From Aureimonas mangrovi (GTDB taxonomy: Bacteria > Pseudomonadota > Alphaproteobacteria > Rhizobiales > Rhizobiaceae), in contig NZ_CP059692.1 in NCBI RefSeq assembly GCF_014058705.1, positions 2,671,001 through 2,735,000 on the forward strand: a stretch of 64,000 bases of DNA, written 5' to 3'. This document shows, in pieces, positions 25,946 to 35,236 of the stretch. Each line of letters starts with the position of its first letter. Position 1 is the first letter of the stretch. The notes beneath the pieces are model-generated. The model had not been told where the DNA came from and searched no databases. It worked only from the letters and a program-made list of their open reading frames with translations. The position numbers and the translations under genes are program-made.

Positions 25946-27094
25946 ATGACGACGATCCTCTATCTCGTCCACGACCTCGGCGATGCGGCCGTCGAAAAGC
26001 GCGTTGCCATGCTTCAGGCCGGCGGCGCGCGCGTCGCGCTGGCAGGCTTCCGGCGCGGCGAGGCGCCGCCCGACGCGATCCGCGGCGTCGTCCCGGTCGA
26101 CCTCGGGCGCACGTATGACGGTGACTTCCGCCAGCGCATCGCCAAGCTCGCCTCGGCTCTCGTCTCGCGGCAGAAGGGAGCGCTGGCAGCGCTCAACCCC
26201 GATGTGGTGGTGGCGCGCAATCTCGAGATGCTAGCGCTCGCCCGCAGCCTTCCGTTCGCGGCCCCGGCGCAGCCTCGCTTCGTCTACGAGACGCTGGACA
26301 TCCACCGCCTGCTCCTCCGTAAGGACGCCGTGGGACGGGCGATGCGGCGGCTGGAGCGCAGCCTCCTGTCGCCCGCCGCGCTGATCGTCACGAGTTCGCC
26401 GGCCTTCATCGAGAACTATCTGCGCCCGCTCCAGAAGGTCGATGCGCCGATCATGCTTCTGGAGAACAAGGTTCTCGACCTTTCGGGCTCCCCTGCCCCA
26501 GCCGTCGCGCGCGACCCCACCTCTGGACGACCGCTGCGCATCGGCTGGTTCGGCGCGCTTCGCTGCTCCCGCTCGCTCGATCTCCTCGGCGCCTTCTCTC
26601 GCGCGATGGAGGGACGGTACGAGATCATCCTGCGCGGACGGCCCGCGACGCGCGAGTTCGCCAACTTCGAGGGCCAGGTCGCGGCCGAGCCCTTCATGCG
26701 TTTCGAGGGCCCCTATCGGGCCGAAGACCTGCCGCGCCTCTACGCGGAGGTCGATTATGTCTGGGCGATCGACTTTTTCGAAGCCGGGCTGAACAGCGAC
26801 TGGCTCCTGCCGAACCGACTCTACGAAGGCTGCCGTCACGGCGCGGTGCCGATCGCGATGGCGCACACGCAGACCGGCCGCACCCTCGCCGGCCTCGGCA
26901 TCGGCGTCCTCCTCCAGGAGGCCGAGCCCGACCATCTCGCCCACCGCCTCGCGCTGGCCGACCCCGACGCCCTCCGCGACGACGTCGCCTCGCTCGACCC
27001 CTCACTCTTCGCCTTCGACCGGGAAGATTGCCGCGCACTGGTCGCAGCCCTCGCCGGCTCGGGCGAAGCGGCGGTGATGAAGGAGGCAGCATGA
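25946..27094 (+). CDS. exoL: Glycosyltransferase ExoL-like
   Basis: A 382-residue glycosyltransferase of GT-B-like build: N-terminal ILYLVHDLGDAAVEKRVAML, a mid-domain VTSSPAFIENYL, the inter-domain GRPLRIGWFGALRCSRSLDL and a C-terminal donor-site region RLYEGCRHGAVPIAM. This matches the ExoL family, which adds a beta-1,4 glucose in succinoglycan. It ends overlapping exoA by 4 bases. A 94-bp gap separates it from exoK. Confidence 0.84.
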   Translation: MTTILYLVHDLGDAAVEKRVAMLQAGGARVALAGFRRGEAPPDAIRGVVPVDLGRTYDGDFRQRIAKLASALVSRQKGALAALNPDVVVARNLEMLALARSLPFAAPAQPRFVYETLDIHRLLLRKDAVGRAMRRLERSLLSPAALIVTSSPAFIENYLRPLQKVDAPIMLLENKVLDLSGSPAPAVARDPTSGRPLRIGWFGALRCSRSLDLLGAFSRAMEGRYEIILRGRPATREFANFEGQVAAEPFMRFEGPYRAEDLPRLYAEVDYVWAIDFFEAGLNSDWLLPNRLYEGCRHGAVPIAMAHTQTGRTLAGLGIGVLLQEAEPDHLAHRLALADPDALRDDVASLDPSLFAFDREDCRALVAALAGSGEAAVMKEAA

Positions 27095-28068
27095 CGCGTC
27101 ATCGCTGCCTGATCGTCGTGCCGACCCTCAACGAGCGCGATCATATCGGCCCGCTTCTGGACGCGCTGGTGCGCGAGGCCGCCATCATCGACGCGCTGGT
27201 CGTGGTCGCCGACGGCGGCTCGGGCGACGGCACGCAAGGTATCGTGGAGGAGGCCGCTCTCCGGCATGATCGCGTCCGGCTGATCCACAACCCGAAGCGC
27301 ATCCAGAGCGCGGCGGTAAATCTTGCCGTCGAAACCTTCGGAGCCGGGGCCGACTATCTCATCCGCATCGACGCGCACGGCGCCTATCCCGCTGACTTCT
27401 GCGCCGTCCTTGTCGCGGAGGCCGATGCCACGGGCGCCGATTCCGTCGTCGTCTCGATGAAGACCGAAGGTGCGCCCGGCTTTCAGGCGGCGGTCGCCGC
27501 GGCCCAGAACGGGCGCCTCGGCACCGGCGGCTCCCGCCATCGCATGGGCGCGGCGAGCGGCTGGGTCGATCACGGCCACCATGCGCTGATGCGCGTTGCC
27601 GCCTTTCGCGCGGTCGGCGGCTACGATGAGAGCTTCTCGCACAACGAGGACGCCGAGCTCGACCATCGCCTCGCACTCGCCGGCTTCCGCGTCTGGATGA
27701 CGACGCGCACGGTGATGACCTATTTCCCCCGCGCGACGCCCGGCGGCCTCTTCCGGCAGTATCTCGGCTACGGGCGCGGACGTGCGCGCAACATGCTCAA
27801 GCACCGCATGGTGCCGAAGGTCCGCCAGGTGCTGCCGCTTCTCGTCGCACCGGCCCTTGCGCTGGCACTGCTCGTCCCGGTGCACTGGATCTTCGCGCTG
27901 CCTTTCCTGCTGTGGGCTGGCGCGTGTCTCGCCTTCGGCGTCGTGGACGCGCTGCGAAGCGGTCCGCAGGCGATCGTCTCGGCCTTTGCGGCGATGGTGA
28001 TGCACCTCGCCTGGTCCACCGGCTTCTGGCTTCAACTTATGGGCCTTCGCCCGAAAGGCGCCCGATGA
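27091..28068 (+). CDS. exoA: Glycosyltransferase ExoA-like
   Basis: Membrane-associated family 2 glycosyltransferase of 325 residues. Motifs: CLIVVPTLNERDHIGPLLDA, VVADGGSGDGTQGIV, YLIRIDAHGAYP as donor site, and HNEDAELDHRLALAGFRVW. Two to three C-terminal membrane helices (LLVAPALALALLVPVHWIFA and following) anchor it. In succinoglycan, ExoA adds the first glucose (beta-1,3) to galactose. ATG 27091 overlaps the exoL stop; the frame from 27028 is an unsupported extension. Confidence 0.88.
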   Translation: MTRHRCLIVVPTLNERDHIGPLLDALVREAAIIDALVVVADGGSGDGTQGIVEEAALRHDRVRLIHNPKRIQSAAVNLAVETFGAGADYLIRIDAHGAYPADFCAVLVAEADATGADSVVVSMKTEGAPGFQAAVAAAQNGRLGTGGSRHRMGAASGWVDHGHHALMRVAAFRAVGGYDESFSHNEDAELDHRLALAGFRVWMTTRTVMTYFPRATPGGLFRQYLGYGRGRARNMLKHRMVPKVRQVLPLLVAPALALALLVPVHWIFALPFLLWAGACLAFGVVDALRSGPQAIVSAFAAMVMHLAWSTGFWLQLMGLRPKGAR

Positions 28069-28991
28069 CCGACACGACGACGATCACGATCTGCGTGTGC
28101 ACTTTTCGTCGGCCGCATCTCGCCGAGACGCTCGCCTCGCTGGCGCGCCTGCGGCTTCCCGGGGGTGCGGCGGTGGACGTCGTCGTCGCCGACAACGACC
28201 GCGAGCCGAGCGCGAAGCCGGTGGTGGACGCGGCGCGCGCCGGGCTGCCGTTCGAGCTGACCTATGTCCATGCGCCGGGCGCCAACATCTCGATCGCCCG
28301 CAATGCATGCCTCGACGCAGCACGCGGGCGCTTCGTTGCCTTCATCGACGATGACGAGATCGCCTCGCCGGACTGGCTGGCGGCGCTCCTCGCCAAGGCG
28401 CGCGAGACGAAGGCGACGGCCGTCCTCGGCCCCGTCCATGCGCTCTACGAAAACGATGCGCCCCGCTGGATGCGCGAGGGCGACTTCCACTCCACCTTCC
28501 CGGTCTGGGTGAAGGGCGAGATCGTCACCGGCTACACCTGCAACGTCCTCATCAACCGCGCCGCGCCGGACGTGGATGCGTTGCGCTTCGATCTCGCGCT
28601 CGGGCGCAGCGGCGGCGAGGACACGGCCTTCTTCGACCGGCTGCACAAGGGCGGCGGGCGTATCGCTTATGCCGAAAGCGCGCTTCTGGAAGAGGGCGTG
28701 CCGCCGGGCCGCGCGCGCTTCTCCTGGCTCGCCAAGCGCCGCTTCCGCATGGGCCAGACGCACGGACTTCTGCTTCGCGAGGCCGGGCGCGGCCGCCCCG
28801 CCGAGATCGCGGTCGCTTCCGGCAAGGCTCTCGCCTGCGTGGCGATGTCGGTCGCGAACCTCGGCTCGCCCGTGGAGCTGCGCCGCAATCTCCTGCGCGG
28901 GCTTCTGCATGTCGGCGTCGTCGGCAGCCTTCTCGGCATGCAGAGCCTCGTCCAGTACGGCGAGACGAAGGAGCGCCCGCATGCAGCCTGA
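28065..28991 (+). CDS. exoM: Glycosyltransferase ExoM-like
   Basis: Family 2 glycosyltransferase of 308 residues beginning TITICVCTFRRPHLAETLAS, with DVVVADNDREPSA, ISIARNACLDAARG, the metal site FIDDDEIASPDWL and SGGEDTAFFDRLHKGG. The start, length and motifs match ExoM, which adds a beta-1,4 glucose. Overlaps exoA by 4 bases and exoO by 11. No irregularity. Confidence 0.88.
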   Translation: MTDTTTITICVCTFRRPHLAETLASLARLRLPGGAAVDVVVADNDREPSAKPVVDAARAGLPFELTYVHAPGANISIARNACLDAARGRFVAFIDDDEIASPDWLAALLAKARETKATAVLGPVHALYENDAPRWMREGDFHSTFPVWVKGEIVTGYTCNVLINRAAPDVDALRFDLALGRSGGEDTAFFDRLHKGGGRIAYAESALLEEGVPPGRARFSWLAKRRFRMGQTHGLLLREAGRGRPAEIAVASGKALACVAMSVANLGSPVELRRNLLRGLLHVGVVGSLLGMQSLVQYGETKERPHAA

Positions 28992-29967
28992 CGTCACCTT
29001 CCTCGTCGCCGCCTACGATGCCCGCGCCACGATCGCCCGCGCCATCGACAGCGCGCTGGCCTCCCAGGGCGTTAGCTTCGAGATCGTCGTCGCCGACGAT
29101 GCCTCGCGCGACGACACGGCTTCGGTGGTGGAGGCAATCGGCGACGAGCGCGTGCGTCTCGTGCGCCTTTCGCGCAACAGCGGCCCCGGCGGGGCGCGCA
29201 ATGCCGGGCTGGACGAGGCGCGGGGCCGATATGCCGCCGTCCTCGACGCCGACGACACCGTCCACCCCGATCGCATGGCGCGGCTTGTCGCGCTTCTGGA
29301 AGAGAGCGGCGCGGCCGCCGCCGTCGACGGGCTGGAGGTGCAGTCCGGTTCGGCCCCGGTCGCGCCGATGTTCACGCAAGGCGAACTCGACGAACGTCCG
29401 ACGCTGACCTTCCCGGACTATGTGCGCGCCAACCGGCTGTTCGCCGGCGGCTTCAACTTCGGCTATCTGAAGCCGGTGTTCCGCCGCGCCTTCCTCCAAG
29501 AGCACGGCATCCGCTATCCGGAGGAGATCCGCATCGGCGAGGACTACCAGTTCCTGGCGACAGTGCTGGCGAAGGGCGGCGAATGCCGGGTCGAGCCACG
29601 CGTCGGCTACACCTACCACGTCACGGCCGGCTCGATCTCGCGCGTCCTGCATCTGCATCACGTGGAAGCCATCATTGCGGGCGACAGGGCCTTCCTTTCA
29701 CAGCACAGGATCGACGCAGAGACGGCACGCGCCTACGAGGAGCGCGCGACGAGCCTTCGTCTCGCCGCATCCTTCCTGACCATGGTCGAGGCGTTGAAGC
29801 GGCGGGATGCGCCCGCCGCACTCGGCGCGGCGATCCGTGACCCCGCCGCGCTCCTTCATTTCCGCATGCCGATCGCCAAGCGCCTCGCGAGCCTTCGCCC
29901 GCACCGCGCCGCAGTGGCCGGCCCCGATATCCACCCTGCCGAAAGCCGGGAGACCCTCCGACCTTGA
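28981..29967 (+). CDS. exoO: Glycosyltransferase ExoO-like
   Basis: Family 2 glycosyltransferase of 328 residues: VTFLVAAYDARATIARAIDS, VVADDASRDDTASVV, NSGPGGARNAGLDEARG, the metal site VLDADDTVHPDRM, GYLKPVFRRAFL and RIGEDYQFLATVL. ExoO adds a beta-1,6 glucose in succinoglycan. Position between exoM and exoP agrees with S. meliloti. ATG 28981 lies inside the end of exoM; the stop overlaps the exoP start. Confidence 0.87.
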   Translation: MQPDVTFLVAAYDARATIARAIDSALASQGVSFEIVVADDASRDDTASVVEAIGDERVRLVRLSRNSGPGGARNAGLDEARGRYAAVLDADDTVHPDRMARLVALLEESGAAAAVDGLEVQSGSAPVAPMFTQGELDERPTLTFPDYVRANRLFAGGFNFGYLKPVFRRAFLQEHGIRYPEEIRIGEDYQFLATVLAKGGECRVEPRVGYTYHVTAGSISRVLHLHHVEAIIAGDRAFLSQHRIDAETARAYEERATSLRLAASFLTMVEALKRRDAPAALGAAIRDPAALLHFRMPIAKRLASLRPHRAAVAGPDIHPAESRETLRP

Positions 29968-32333
29968 GCACCGTGGCCCCGCACAATCCGCACCCGATCG
30001 CCGCGATGGCGCGCGCCTCGCGCTCGGAGGACTATATCGACCTCGAGCGGCTATGGACCATCGCCCGGCGCAACCTGAAGCTGGTGATCATCTGCACCGT
30101 CTTGGCGATGGCGCTGGGGCTGGTCTATCTGCGCATGGCGCCGCCGGAATATTCGGCGCAGACGCGCATCCTCGTCGACGACAGCATCGGGCAGGTCGTC
30201 GGCGACTTCAGTTCCTCGGTGCCGGCGAACATGCAGCTCGACGCGCGGATCTCGAGCCAGATGGAAGTGCTGCGGTCGATGCGGCTGGCACTGGCTGTGG
30301 TGGATTCGGCAGGCCTTGCCGAGGACGAGACCTTTCTCAACCCGCCTTCGTCCCCGGTGAGCACGGTGCTCGCCCCCGTGCGCCGCGTCGTCGCCTTCAT
30401 GCGAGGGCCGCAGGAGCCGTCGGGCCGGGCGCAGGCGGCCAACGCCGCCCTCGAAGGGCGCGAGCCACGAGCCCTGGAGAGCGCCACCGACGCGCAAAGT
30501 GCGACGGAGGCTGATCCGCGCCGGCAACTTGCGGCCTTGATGCTGCAGCGCGGCCTTTCCGTCAGCCGCGTCGAGCGATCCTCGGTCATCGGCGTGTCTT
30601 TCCGCTCGCACGACCCGGAACTCGCCTATCGTGTCACGCAGGCCTATGCCGATGCGTTCCTGCAGGAGCAGCTTCTGGCCAATGTCGACGCGTCGGGACG
30701 AGCCACCGGCTGGATGGAGGCGCGGCTCGCCCAGCTTGGCGAGGACCAGCGCCGGGCCGCTCTCGCGGTCGAACAGTTTCGCGCCAACAACAATCTGTCG
30801 GTGGCGCGCGGCGAACTCATCTCCGAGCAGCGGCTCGCCGAGCTCACGGGCCAGCTTGCGCTCGCGCAGAGTGAGGTGGCGCAGGCCCGCGCGCGGTCGG
30901 ACCAACTCGCCGAAGTCGTCGCCTCCGGCCCGGAGGAGGCGTTCGAAAGCGCCGCCTTCGCCAGTGCCGAGATCACCGACAGCGTCGTGCAGCAGTTGCG
31001 CGGACGCTATCTCGACATGAGCCGCCGCATCGATCAGATCACCCAGAACTTCGACGAGAACCACCCCCAGGCGGTTCAGCTCCGCCGCCAGCGCGACGAG
31101 CTCTCGGCCCAGCTCTTCCGCGAGCTGCAGCAGCTCGCCTCGCGCTATCGCAACGAGTTCCAGGTCGCGCAGAGCCGCCTCGGCGCGCTCGAGAGCGCGC
31201 TGGCCGAGCAGACGGGCCAGAACTCTGAAGCCGGGGGAGCGCTGGTCGAGCTTCGCGAACTGGAGCAGGAAGCGCAGACGCTGAACCAGATCTACGGCTC
31301 GTTCCTCACGCGCTACGAGGAAACGGTGCAGCGCGAGAGCTTCCCCGTCTCCAACCTTCGCGTCATCTCCGCCCCGACCGAACCCGAGCGCCCGGTCGGC
31401 CCACGCTTCGGCAGCACGATGGCGGTCTTCGCCGCGCTCGGTCTGATGCTCGGCTGCGGTGCAGGAGCGTTGCGCGAATTCAACGAGCGCTCTTTCCGCA
31501 CCGGAGACGAGGTCAGCCGCCATCTCGGCCTGCGCTTCCTCGGCTATCTGCCGCTGCTGCCGGGAAGCCGCAGGCCTTCGCGCTGGTCACTCGGCCGCCG
31601 GAAGACCATCACAGGGCCCGCCGCGACGGAAGCGCCCGATACGCCGATCGGCCTTCAGACCGCCTTCGCAGAAACGCTGCGCAACGTCATTCACGCCAGC
31701 GCCGATCCGTCCGGCGCGGGCGGCGCACAGGTGCTCGGCGTCCTGTCCGTGCTGCCTGGCGAAGGCAAGACCACGGTCGCCACCCACCTCGCCCATCTTC
31801 TGGCGCGCACCGGCTCGCGCACCATCCTGATCGACGGCGATTTCCGCAGGCCGGCACTCAGCCGCTCGCTGAAGGCGCCCCCCAAGGCGGGCCTGGCCGA
31901 TGCCGTTCGCGGCCAGGACTGGCGCCCGCTGCTCCAACGTGACGAGGCGACGGGCCTTGCCATCCTGCCCATCGCGGAGGGGCGCGACTCCTCGCTCGGC
32001 AGCGTCATCCTCTCGGCACCGGGCATGGCCAAGCTCCTCGGCGAGCTGCGCGCCGAGTTCGACCATATCATCGTCGATCTGCCACCGATCGGCCCCGTCG
32101 TGGACGCCAAGGCCTTCGCGCCCTTCGCCGACAGCCTGCTGCTCGTTCTTCGCTGGGGAGAAACGCCACGCGCTCTGGTCCAGTCGGCGCTGAGCGACGA
32201 TCCGGAGATCACGGGCAAGCTCGTCGGCGCGCTCCTGACGGCGACGGATCTCGATGACCTGCGGCGTTACGGAGATCGCGGCACGCGCGAACACGCCTAC
32301 CAGAGCTACCAGAGCTACTATCACACGAATTGA
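29964..32333 (+). CDS. exoP: Chain-length determinant and tyrosine autokinase ExoP-like
   Basis: A 789-residue BY-kinase controlling polymer length and export. An N-terminal Wzz domain is bounded by membrane helices near 37-52 (LVIICTVLAMALGLVYL) and near 475-495 (FGSTMAVFAALGLMLGCGAG) with a long periplasmic coiled coil between. The cytoplasmic kinase has Walker A LPGEGKTTVATHL, Walker A' ILIDGDFRRP and Walker B HIIVDLPPIGPVVDAK. A tyrosine cluster at the extreme C-terminus (HAYQSYQSYYHTN) is the expected autophosphorylation site. TTG start at 29964 overlaps the exoO stop; an internal ATG at 30006 is the alternative. Confidence 0.9.
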   Translation: MSTVAPHNPHPIAAMARASRSEDYIDLERLWTIARRNLKLVIICTVLAMALGLVYLRMAPPEYSAQTRILVDDSIGQVVGDFSSSVPANMQLDARISSQMEVLRSMRLALAVVDSAGLAEDETFLNPPSSPVSTVLAPVRRVVAFMRGPQEPSGRAQAANAALEGREPRALESATDAQSATEADPRRQLAALMLQRGLSVSRVERSSVIGVSFRSHDPELAYRVTQAYADAFLQEQLLANVDASGRATGWMEARLAQLGEDQRRAALAVEQFRANNNLSVARGELISEQRLAELTGQLALAQSEVAQARARSDQLAEVVASGPEEAFESAAFASAEITDSVVQQLRGRYLDMSRRIDQITQNFDENHPQAVQLRRQRDELSAQLFRELQQLASRYRNEFQVAQSRLGALESALAEQTGQNSEAGGALVELRELEQEAQTLNQIYGSFLTRYEETVQRESFPVSNLRVISAPTEPERPVGPRFGSTMAVFAALGLMLGCGAGALREFNERSFRTGDEVSRHLGLRFLGYLPLLPGSRRPSRWSLGRRKTITGPAATEAPDTPIGLQTAFAETLRNVIHASADPSGAGGAQVLGVLSVLPGEGKTTVATHLAHLLARTGSRTILIDGDFRRPALSRSLKAPPKAGLADAVRGQDWRPLLQRDEATGLAILPIAEGRDSSLGSVILSAPGMAKLLGELRAEFDHIIVDLPPIGPVVDAKAFAPFADSLLLVLRWGETPRALVQSALSDDPEITGKLVGALLTATDLDDLRRYGDRGTREHAYQSYQSYYHTN

Positions 32334-32503
32334 AGGATCGCCGGACGGAGCGCCGGTGGCGGTCGAAAGACCGGCCACCGCTCCTGACCGGCGCGAGACG
32401 TGCGATTGAATCGCCTGTGGCAGCCTTGACGACCGCTACACTGCGTAGTCCGCGAGCATTCATGGCTGAATGCGGCGGGTGCATACGAAATTACTTGGGA
32501 AAC

Positions 32504-32578
32504 TGGTACGCCCAAGGGGAATCGAACCCCTGTTTGCGCCGTGAGAGGGCGCCGTCCTAACCGCTAGACGATGGGCGC
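32504..32578 (-). tRNA. tRNA-Glu (anticodon CTC)
   Basis: Read on the minus strand, the sequence folds into a cloverleaf: acceptor GCGCCCA paired with TGGGCGT, D-arm TCTAGCGGTTAGGA, anticodon arm GGCGCCCTCTCACGGCGC with loop CTCTCAC giving anticodon CTC, T-arm CAGGGGTTCGATTCCCCTT, discriminator A and encoded CCA (32504-32506). The anticodon reads GAG (Glu). The first acceptor pair is G-U. The flanking bases 32334-32503 hold no gene. Confidence 0.95.
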
Positions 32579-32668
32579 GTAACCAGTGTGGGGCTCGTAT
32601 AATGGGAGCTTGGCGCGTTGGCAACACCCCCATTCCAAGAAATCCCGAGGTCCCCCGTCAGCCGTAGG

Positions 32669-33007
32669 TCAGGGCCGCACCAGCGGGTGCCGCGAGAGAA
32701 CCGCGCCCGAATTGCGGTCGTAGACGACGAGTTCCTCGCCCCCTTCGGCGCTCACGCGCACGAACAGGCGGTCACCGTCCATCCCAGCCTCGAGGATCAT
32801 GGCGCCGGCCGGAAGCATCAGGGGCACCTCCGCGCCCTGCGTCAGTTGCGCCTCGCCGCCGACGCGATAGACAACCGCGAAGAGCACGGCCATAACGCCG
32901 ATGAACATGATGCCGATGGAGACGGCCAGAAGCCGCACCATCTTGCGTCTCACGCGCTCGGTCGCCGGATCGAGGGGTGCGTCGGGCGCGTCGTCAGTCT
33001 CGTTCAT
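32669..33007 (-). CDS. Small conserved membrane protein, unknown function
   Basis: A 112-residue protein with an acidic N-terminus (MNETDDAPDAPLDPATER), one membrane helix (about 25-47, LLAVSIGIMFIGVMAVLFAV) and a periplasmic soluble domain (GGEAQLTQGAEVPLMLPAGA; RLFVRVSAEGGEELVVYD). Proteins of this layout next to rluD are common in rhizobia and are annotated as hypothetical (probably the DUF6476 group; not certain). Divergent from rluD; the tRNA-Glu gene is just downstream. Confidence 0.72.
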   Translation of the reverse strand: MNETDDAPDAPLDPATERVRRKMVRLLAVSIGIMFIGVMAVLFAVVYRVGGEAQLTQGAEVPLMLPAGAMILEAGMDGDRLFVRVSAEGGEELVVYDRNSGAVLSRHPLVRP

Positions 33008-33082
33008 TCACCGAACCTTCCGGAGGGTCGCATTCAGCCCGTCGATAGCGTCGAAGAAGAGCCCGAGGCAACCCGCCTCGTC

Positions 33083-34054
33083 GTGACACCCGAGGATGCC
33101 GGTGCGCGCATCGACCGGTTTCTGGCCAAGGCGCTGGGCGGAGAGATGTCGCGCGCGCGCCTGCAGGCTCTGGTCGCGGAAGGTGGCGTCACGGTGAACG
33201 GCGCGCCCGCCACGCAGCCGAGCCGCAAGGTCCAGGCCGGCGAGACGGTCGAGCTCGCAGTTCCCGAGCCGGAGGCGCCCGAGCCCGAGGGCGAGGACAT
33301 TGCGCTCTCGATCCTCTTCGAGGACGAGCATCTCGTGGTGGTCGACAAGCCGGCCGGCCTCGTCGTCCATCCGGGCCCCGGCAACTGGACGGGCACCCTC
33401 GTCAATGCGCTCATCCACCATTGCGGCGACACGCTATCGGGCATCGGCGGCGTGAAGAGGCCCGGCATCGTCCACCGCCTCGACCGCGACACGAGCGGGG
33501 TGATGGTGGTGGCCAAGACCGACGCCGCCCACCGCGCCCTTGCCGACCAGTTCGCCGCCCACGGCAAGGACGGGCGCATGGAGCGCGCCTACCTCGCCCT
33601 CGTCTGGGGCGTTCCCGCGCGCCCGGCCGGCGTGATCGACGCCGCTCTCGGACGCTCCAACGCCGACCGCACCAAGCGCGCCGTGGTGCCGGAGGGCAGG
33701 CCCGACGCGCGCCATGCGCGAACGGCCTACGAAGTGGTCGAGCGGCTCGGCCGCCCCGCTCCCCTCGCCTCCCTCGTGCGATGCCGGCTCGAGACCGGCC
33801 GTACGCACCAGATCCGCGTCCATATGGCCCATATCGGCCATCCTCTGATGGGCGACGAGGTCTACGGCGCGGGTTATCGCAGCAAGAGCGCGAAGCTCGG
33901 CGAGGATGCGGCCAAACGCCTTATGGCGCTCGGGCGGCAGGCGTTGCACGCGGCCCGCCTCGGCTTCATGCATCCCGCGAGCGGCGAGCGCATGGTTTTC
34001 GAAACGCCGCTACCGGCGGACATGGCGGAACTTTTGGCCGCGTTGCAGCATTAA
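33083..34054 (+). CDS. rluD: 23S rRNA pseudouridine synthase RluD-like
   Basis: Pseudouridine synthase of the RluA/C/D family. An N-terminal S4 RNA-binding domain (ARIDRFLAKALGGEMSRARL, VTVNGAPATQPSRKV) is followed by the catalytic domain with the active aspartate in HRLDRDTSGVMVVAKT and the later RLETGRTHQIRVHMAHIGHP signature. RluD modifies helix 69 of 23S rRNA. No ATG is available near the S4 domain; GTG at 33083 is the only standard start close to it, giving 323 residues. Translation may begin a little upstream at a rare codon, because conserved-looking residues (EATRLVV) precede it. rpoH follows. Confidence 0.88.
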   Translation: MTPEDAGARIDRFLAKALGGEMSRARLQALVAEGGVTVNGAPATQPSRKVQAGETVELAVPEPEAPEPEGEDIALSILFEDEHLVVVDKPAGLVVHPGPGNWTGTLVNALIHHCGDTLSGIGGVKRPGIVHRLDRDTSGVMVVAKTDAAHRALADQFAAHGKDGRMERAYLALVWGVPARPAGVIDAALGRSNADRTKRAVVPEGRPDARHARTAYEVVERLGRPAPLASLVRCRLETGRTHQIRVHMAHIGHPLMGDEVYGAGYRSKSAKLGEDAAKRLMALGRQALHAARLGFMHPASGERMVFETPLPADMAELLAALQH

Positions 34055-34246
34055 ACTTTCGTCACAACCGCGCGAGGTCGGGTCAAACCGTTGAAATCGC
34101 GACGAGTATGAACGGTCCGTTCGATACGAGCGGAGCGTGCAATTGATGTGACGCGTTCCCATATGACATCAGGGCTCAGGCGTGTTGCGGGGCCCAGATA
34201 CGGTCGGCTCGACGGAGCGGCCGTTCTCGACATGGAGGGCATCTCG

Positions 34247-35158
34247 ATGGCTCAAGCCAATCTTCCCAGCATCGCGTCCGGAGAGGGCGGCCTCAGCCGC
34301 TATCTCGAGGAAATCCGCCGTTTTCCGATGCTGGAGCCCCAGGAAGAATACATGCTGGCGAAGCGTTACGCCGAGCATGACGACCGGGCAGCGGCACATA
34401 AGCTCGTCACCAGCCATCTGCGGCTCGTGGCCAAGATCGCCATGGGCTATCGCGGCTACGGGCTGCCGATCGGTGAAGTCGTATCCGAAGGCAATGTCGG
34501 CCTGATGCAGGCCGTCAAGCGCTTCGACGCCGAGCGGGGCTTCCGCCTGGCGACCTACGCCATGTGGTGGATCAAGGCCTCGATCCAGGAATACATCCTG
34601 CGGTCGTGGAGCCTCGTCAAGATGGGCACCACGGCGAACCAGAAGCGCCTGTTCTTCAACCTGCGCAAAATGAAGAGCCGCATTCAGGCTCTCGATGAGG
34701 GCGACCTGCGGCCGGATCAGGTGAAGACGATCGCCACGCAGCTCGGCGTCAGCGACGAGGAAGTCGTGTCCATGAACCGTCGCCTTTCGGGCGATGCCTC
34801 GCTCAACGCGCCGATCCGCGCGGGCGAAGGCGAATCCGGCGAGTGGCAGGACTGGCTGGTGGATCAGTCGGAGAGCCAGGAAGAGGTTCTCGCGCGTGAG
34901 GACGAGCTGGATCAGCGCCGCGGGATGCTGCGTGGCGCCATGAATGTCCTGAACGATCGCGAGCGCCGCATCTTCGAGGCCAGGCGCCTGTCCGAAGACC
35001 CGCTGACGCTGGAAGCGCTTTCGGGCGAGTTCGACATCAGCCGCGAGCGCGTGCGCCAGATCGAGGTGCGTGCGTTCGAGAAGGTCCAGAAGGCGGTCCA
35101 GGATACGGCGGAAGCCGCACGCCGACAGTTGCGCGTGGTCGAAGAGGCCGGCGCCTGA
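34247..35158 (+). CDS. rpoH: Heat-shock sigma factor RpoH (sigma-32)
   Basis: Sigma-70 family factor of 303 residues directing heat-shock gene transcription. It has region 2 (HLRLVAKIAMGYRGYGLPIG; RGFRLATYAMWWIKASIQEY), the RpoH box (QKRLFFNLRKMKSRI) that is diagnostic for sigma-32, and region 4 helix-turn-helix (FDISRERVRQIEVRAFEKVQ). ATG 34247 with GGAGGG 7 bases before it is the supported start; the longer frame from 34148 has none. Alphaproteobacteria often have more than one rpoH; which one this is cannot be told. Confidence 0.96.
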   Translation: MAQANLPSIASGEGGLSRYLEEIRRFPMLEPQEEYMLAKRYAEHDDRAAAHKLVTSHLRLVAKIAMGYRGYGLPIGEVVSEGNVGLMQAVKRFDAERGFRLATYAMWWIKASIQEYILRSWSLVKMGTTANQKRLFFNLRKMKSRIQALDEGDLRPDQVKTIATQLGVSDEEVVSMNRRLSGDASLNAPIRAGEGESGEWQDWLVDQSESQEEVLAREDELDQRRGMLRGAMNVLNDRERRIFEARRLSEDPLTLEALSGEFDISRERVRQIEVRAFEKVQKAVQDTAEAARRQLRVVEEAGA

Positions 35159-35183
35159 TCACCTCGCCGATCGCGTGACATGA

Positions 35184-35217
35184 AAAAGGCCGGGGCGCTC
35201 GAGCGCCCCGGCCTTTT
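35184..35217. terminator. Perfect bidirectional terminator after rpoH
   Basis: A 34-base perfect palindrome with AAAA at one end and TTTT at the other, arms AAAAGGCCGGGGCGCTC and its complement. It lies between convergent rpoH and the gene ending at 35237 and should terminate both. Confidence 0.92.
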
Positions 35218-35236
35218 CTCATTCTGACGAATCCTG

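Noticed and set aside
28552-29661. 369-residue minus frame over exoM/exoO
   Set aside because: Antisense to two well-supported glycosyltransferases.
33002-33082. Earlier start for rluD
   Set aside because: No ATG, GTG or TTG in frame; only a rare ATT is available, so GTG 33083 was used with a caveat.
34055-34246. RNA thermometer upstream of rpoH
   Set aside because: No ROSE-like or fourU pairing to the GGAGGG ribosome site could be found by inspection.
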